A stretch of 64,000 bases of DNA from Castor canadensis. Lineage: Eukaryota; Chordata; Mammalia; Rodentia; Castoridae. Both the position numbers and the translations under genes were made by a program. Numbering within the stretch: position 1 is the stretch's first letter; each line of letters starts with the position of its first letter. Positions 58,560 through 64,000 of this stretch are shown piece by piece. Under the pieces are notes generated by a model, which was not told the DNA's origin, searched no databases, and was given only the letters and a program-made list of their open reading frames with translations. The stretch lies in NCBI RefSeq assembly GCF_047511655.1, contig NC_133392.1, forward strand, positions 96,837,042-96,901,041, in the 5' to 3' direction.

Positions 58560-60260
58560 CATTATCAAGGTAGACATATTGATGTTACATACACCTAATT
58601 ACCATGCTCTTTAAACTTAGGGCACTATGAAAGAAGAAAGGAAAACTGAAAAGTAACATCATACATCAAAAAGTATTACACACATACGAGCAAATTGAAT
58701 CTAGAAATAAATAAGTCATTTCAGTGAGTTGGGTTCATTGCAATAATCTTAGGGTGTTTTTACATTAGGAAAGCAATGCAGTTTGACAAGGTAATAAAAA
58801 ATGGTCAAAATAGCATGATAATACCAGTACAAGGAGGAAATGTTTGATAAAATTTGACACCCATTCATGATTTTCAAAAAATAAAATCTTTAACAGCCAG
58901 GAATACCAGAAATCTTCCTTAATCTGACCCAAAGTATCTGATTAAAAAAAAAAGAATAAATGAATAAACAAAAGCCTACTGAATGCATCATAGTTAATGA
59001 CACGATAGTGAAAAAAAATTATTCCAAACCCAAAATATTTGCTATTATCAGTTCTACTTAGCATTGTCCTGGAGGTCTTATGTCTAGTCATGGAAAAAGT
59101 CAAAATATGAAAACAAAAGGCATTGTGATTAGAAAGAAAAAGCAGCTAGTTATTTGCATAAATTTGACTGTGTATGTGAAAAATACAGAATATGTAGGTG
59201 CACTATACATTAATATGTAAATTTAGAAAGTTAAGTGATAAAAAGTAAATAGTCACAAGTCAAAAACATTATTATATAAAACAGCTAAATAAATATAAAA
59301 AGATACCTTTATAATAATGTAAATATACATCAAAACCCAGGAATAGATCTAACAAATGATGTATAAGAACAGAACAAATTAAAATTTGAAAATATACTAT
59401 GTTCATGGATTAGAAAATTGAAAGCTAAAATATCAACTTTTAAAATGAGCACAGGACTTGAGTAGATATTTTTTCCAAAGAAGACATTCAAATTTTGGTC
59501 AACAGGTGTATGAAAAGATGCTCAAAAATTGTCTAGGAAAAAATGAATGGAAACTACAATGAGCTACCACATCTGTTGGGACATTGATTATCAAAAAAAA
59601 AAAAAAAAAAGACAGCAAATGCTAGTGAAGATGTGTTAGAACTGAGATCCATACCCACAGCTGGTAGATGAAAAATAGTGCAGCCCCTGTGGTAAACAGT
59701 ACAGAGGCTCTTAGATATATTAAAATTAGAATTTCTATTTAACCTTGCAATCCTAATGCTTTGTTTAAAGGAATTGAATCAAGATCTGAAAGTAGTATCA
59801 GCAAGACCATGAATATTGTGACCCTCTTCACAATAGCAAAGATGTGGAAGCCACCTAAATGTCCGTCATCTGATGGACAAAAGATATGGTTATGTACACA
59901 CATGTGAGTATATTTTAGCTTTAATAAAAAAAGAAATTCTTCAATCTTCAACAACATAAGTGAACCTTAATAACATTATGCTGAGTGAAATAAACCAGTC
60001 ACAGGAGGACAAATACTGAATGATTCCTGTTACATTAAGGTAAGCCAAACATATAGAAACCATGAATAAAATGGTACTTTCCAGATGCTGAAAGAAAGGG
60101 GGAAAGAATTGCTAATTAACAGGTATAAAACTTCATGCAAGCAAAATAAATAAGATCTAGATATACTTTAAAAATCTGTTGAGTCTGTGGCCATACCACC
60201 CTGAACGAGCCCGATCTCGTCTAAAAATCTGTTGAGAGGGTATATCCCATATAAAGTGTT
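58560..60260 (+). mobile_element. Old L1 ORF2 and 3' end
   Basis: Decayed L1 text in order: RT region (58800-59100), C-terminal region (59450-59900) and 3' UTR (about 60000-60260). It hosts the 5S rRNA fragment at 60170-60236. Confidence 0.7.
60170..60236 (+). ncRNA. 5S rRNA 5' fragment retrocopy with TSD
   Basis: 60183-60222 matches the first 40 bases of mammalian 5S rRNA with about three changes (GTCTRYGGCCATACCACCC, then GAACG(A/C)GCCCGATCTCGTCT). It stops abruptly, without an A-tail. The 14 bases at 60170-60183 (aaaaatctgttgag) recur at 60223-60236. It is only a third of the gene, so not functional. Confidence 0.9.
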
Positions 60261-61034
60261 CTTATCACAATAAAATAATTTTTAAAGAGATGTTATTTTT
60301 TCCTGAATACCTAAACCACACAGTAATAACAATAAGAGGGAGTTATAGCAATAAGGGATTGACTGAAAGGGGTAATAATGAAAGGTCAGTTGACAGCAGA
60401 TTTAAGAAGTTGTCCTCCCCTTAGAATGATGTAGAACAGACAGACAAACATGCTGGAGCTGACCTGAGACCTTGGGTGTGGTGGAGGCTCTCTAAATGGC
60501 AGAGACACACCAATGGCACTGCACTGGTAGAAACTCACCTTCTAGGGTGCTGGGAAAAGCTGATCACAAGGACTCCCAGTGGAGTTACATTGGTTACAGA
60601 CCCACTTTAGGGGAGACAGTAGAGAAAGATGAAGACTGTTGGGTACTGTTGAGCATCCATGCATTGCAGGAGGTTGGCACAGGCATAACTGTGCTGCTGC
60701 AGAAGCTGGACACACACCTACTTCCGAGCCTGCAGGACTAGTGAATTTAACTGTTCTCTGACAAGGTCTTTCTAGTGCCCTCTACTGACAAAGCTTAACT
60801 TTGCCCAGCCAGCAAAGGAAAAGACATTTAAAGGGACCATTTCCTTTTCTAGGGTCCTGGCAATAAAGAATGAGTTTGAAGCTGAGAGGCAACAGATTGA
60901 TAAATGGAAAAAGAAGGAAAGAAGGAAGAAAAGCAGACAGGAAAGGGAATAAGAGGAGAAAGAGGAGGGAAGGAAGAAGAAATCTGGGAGGCCTACAGTT
61001 GTATAACAGTTATAAAGACCATTGTAAATAAGTG
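60261..61034. other. Unassigned, possibly an old LTR/repeat
   Basis: The stretch 'tctagtgccctctactgaca' followed by 'aaagggaccatttccttttc' and a purine-rich part (60895-60975) recalls an old repeat consensus, but I cannot name it. The 81-codon frame at 60496-60741 has no recognisable family. Confidence 0.35.
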
Positions 61035-61130
61035 CCATGGTCTAAATGGTTGGATCTCCCAAAAGTTCATGTGTTAAAACCCATTCCACAATGCTATGAT
61101 ATTTGGAGGTAAGGCCAAGTATTCATAAAT
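61035..61130 (+). repeat. MaLR-like LTR fragment
   Basis: 'tgccatggtctaaatggttg' and 'gatatttggaggtaaggcc' recall the start of the LTR class seen at 24415 and 22768. Confidence 0.45.
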
Positions 61131-61399
61131 GAGACTGGTGCTCTTTCCAGAGAGAATCATGAATAGACAAAGACAATAGATTGCCTGTTATAGAAACAAA
61201 CAAATTGACCAAATGGGCAAAATACAGTCCAGGGACAGATCCATACACACACACAGGCACCTTGGTTAATGATAAACACAACACTGGAGTACAGTGAAGA
61301 AAGAATGGCTTATTCAATAAGTGGTTCTAGGTCAGTTGCTGGGTACACAGGAAAAAATCAATTTTCATAAAATACCCCAAAATAAATTCCTCATAGACT

Positions 61400-62460
61400 G
61401 CAAACTTCTATGTGAAAAATAAAACAATCATACTTTCAGAAGAAAAATACATGAGTAGACAAAACACTGGTGTAGACAAAGCATTCTTAAGTGAGATGCA
61501 AAAAGTGCTAAGCACAAAAGATGATAAAGTGAAAAATATTAAGAACTTTTTTCAAAATACACACCAGTGGTAACAAAAATAGATCTCACTAAACTGGAGG
61601 ACATATTTCCAATTCATTTACTACTCAACAGAGGATTTATAGTCAGAATATTTAATAGACATCTACAAATCCACATAGACTCACAATAGAAAAATGGGCA
61701 CTTTGAAAATGATCACTGGACATATACAAGTGTACTAGACTCCATAACTTATCAAGGAAATGCAACTTAAAACCACAATGAGACACCACTATTCACCCTC
61801 CAGACTGAGTGAATGCAGAAAGGCCAACCAAGTGTTGACTGGAATGCAGGAAAACAGAAATTCTAGTTGTGAAAGTATAAATTGGAACTATTTCAAATAG
61901 ATAGGCAATATGAAAGCTGGACATATGTGTATAAAATGAGCCATCGATTCTACTCCTACTCATACAGACTCATATACATGTTCATCAAGGGACATGTTTA
62001 AGAATGTACATAGCAACACTGTTTGTAATAATCCCAAACTGAAAAAACTCCACAAACACTCATTACAATAACAAACATACACAAATGGAGTAATATAGAG
62101 CAGTAAGAATAAATGAGCTATATACTATGTATAGATAAATCCAACAAACATTTTAAGGGAAGGAAGCTAGATGGAAAATGCATATTATATATCAGCTATC
62201 AAATTTCAAGTATAGTCAAACCTGTCTATGGTGTTAAAAATTAAAATATTGGCTACCCTTGCACGGCAGTAACTGAAAGTAGAAACAAAGAACACATTCT
62301 GAATGCTAAGAATACTCTTATTGTTGAATTGGATGCAGGCTACATAGGTGTGTTCAATTTGCAATAATTAATTTGTAACAATTATGATGTGATTCTTTTC
62401 TGTGTAGTCCTATACTTCAATAAAATGTTTTTAAGGACAGAAAAGAAAAGCAAATAAAAC
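61400..62460 (+). mobile_element. Old L1 ORF2 C-terminus and 3' UTR
   Basis: Decayed text from the ORF2 C-terminal region (61440-61700) to the 3' UTR ('cttcaataaaatgttttta' at about 62415). Confidence 0.6.
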
Positions 62461-64000
62461 TAAACTTGATCAGATCAAATTAAGGAATGTGATTAATTAG
62501 CTTGTGGATAAGAAAAATCTAAGTTCTACTTTCTCATTTGGAATAAATGTTCTTCTACCACAAGGGGGTTCTCTTGCTACACTCCTTTGTTTACAATGAC
62601 TATGTATTTTTCCAGATTCTCTTGTTGGTGTCCTGATGTATTTGGTCTCCTTGTCATTGAAAGATCTACCAAAGCACACTCTGCTAAAACTGTCACCTAT
62701 GTAATATAATCTCCACAATGTAAAGCACAAAGTTTCTCCACAATTATGCTGTAAATGATCATTCAACAAATATTTCTGCATTATACATAGCATATTGATC
62801 TCATTGCTCTCCCCAAATAGTAGTGAGGGGTCAGGGATCAGGAATCATTTCTTCTCTGTTTTTGGATTACCTGAACCAATGCTAATATTTATGTAGAACT
62901 AATTACCTACACAAAGAATATGTAAACAAAATCTTATTTAAAAAAGTACTTTTAAATCCAGCTCAAAGACCTAAACTTTGACAATTTTTTATAAGACAAA
63001 TCATAATCGTTATCTGTTTATATTTGTTTTCTCCACTAATCTGACAGGTCAAGTCAATCTTAGTATCCAAACCAAAATAAATGGAGATTTACCTAAACTG
63101 AATTTAGATACCACTTAACTATCATTCCTACCAGATGACTTCACTTTCTGATTTGAAGAAAAACACATGTAAAAATCCACATTTTAATTTTAGCCAGAAT
63201 TTAGAATAATGCAAAGGGGAGAAAGAGAGAGAGGAAGGAAAGGTGAAAGAGGCAGAAATGCAAAGACAGAGAGACACAGACACATGGAGGGAGACAGATT
63301 ACAGAGAAATATACTGCATGTTTATAAACATTTATATCTACCAGTGTCTTAGTCACTTCAGTCCTTTGACGCTCTTATAACAGAATGCGATAGCATGAAC
63401 AGCTTATGATTTCAACATGTGAACTGGAGGGGGGAAGAGAGGGAGGAAATAAATCCTACTAAATAACAAATATTTTTTGTTTTGCTTTGGTTTGATTGTT
63501 TATATTTCTTTTATTAACACACACAGGGGCTTTGGTCATCTGAAAAAACAACTTATTTTTTAAAGGCTTTTAGGACTTTGTTTTGTAAGACAAATGAGTA
63601 CTTAATTTTACTTAATTTAACTTTGTTTTGTAAGACAAATGAGTACTTAACTTGATTTTGACCTCAAATGACTGTGATGTCTTCTACCCTGCTGATTAGA
63701 AGAGACTTCCAGGCCCTGCTGATGCTTCTTCCTTTCTCTTGCCTCTCCTGGGTCTTTGTAGACTGTTACTGAAGTTCTTCTATGCAGACCCTGTTACACA
63801 GAACATGTCAGCCAATGTAACACAAAATAGAGCAATCCTCCTTTGTCTCATAGAGGAACTAAAGTTCCAAGATATATACGAAGCCATCTTCCAACTCTCT
63901 GCAAAGCAATCTCATCCATGCACTCTTCAGCAGCTACAACCAAGCAGCTCATGCTTTCCACAGCCATTCTGCCACTGAGAGACTCTGACCCCAAGTCCTC
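62461..64000. other. Gene-free right flank
   Basis: No supportable gene. A tandem duplication is at 63575-63650. The 79-codon plus-strand frame at 63739 is unrecognised and without splice support. Confidence 0.45.
63575..63650. repeat. Tandem direct duplication (31-bp unit, 45-bp period)
   Basis: 63575-63605 and 63620-63650 are identical (actttgttttgtaagacaaa and the following 11 bases), separated by an AT-rich spacer. Confidence 0.92.

Noticed and set aside
60496-60741. 81-codon plus-strand frame with ordinary composition
   Set aside because: No family recognised, and it is next to text resembling an old repeat; insufficient to call a gene.

Overview
This window is vertebrate, almost certainly rodent, nuclear DNA. 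It is AT-rich, and most of it is LINE-1, LTR and SINE sequence. The SINEs combine a B1/Alu-like left half with a tRNA/ID-like right half, and the same lineage-specific L1 3' end recurs many times. This points to a rodent, and I suspect the beaver/kangaroo-rat branch (Castorimorpha), but that is a memory-based guess.

The only recognisable cellular gene is an IFI44L locus (interferon-induced protein 44-like) on the minus strand. I could place five coding exons, each with canonical splice sites: exon 2 at 18376-18857, exon 3 at 17791-17839, exon 4 at 16903-17098, exon 5 at 8440-8592 and exon 6 at 5294-5466. Phases and lengths fit the known family, except for two lesions: an in-frame TGA at codon 16 and a one-base insertion in exon 6. 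The locus therefore looks like a unitary-type pseudogene, or a gene that survives only with altered starts and ends. The last exons were not found between 1 and 5293. A possible non-coding exon 1 and promoter, with an ISRE-like element, lies near 30.35-30.55 kb.

Layout. 1-5.3 kb is downstream/intron sequence with an old L1 that carries a younger inverted L1. 5.3-18.9 kb is IFI44L with intronic repeats, including a nested L1 pair at 9-12.7 kb, an ancient DNA transposon at 13.7-14.0 kb and a decayed hAT transposase at 14.2-14.6 kb. 19-30.2 kb is layered MaLR LTRs, L1 fragments and SINEs. 30.87-44.03 kb is a nested stack: a C2H2 zinc-finger pseudogene is split by a full-length L1 with a 12-bp target-site duplication, and that L1 is split by a betaretrovirus-like endogenous retrovirus on the minus strand. 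44.04-50.06 kb is a tail-to-tail pair of L1s. 50-64 kb is gene-free, with LTR, SINE and old L1 remnants and a tiny 5S rRNA retrocopy at 60.2 kb.

No CRISPR array, operon or intact long cellular ORF is present. The interest lies in the disrupted interferon gene and in the datable order of insertions.
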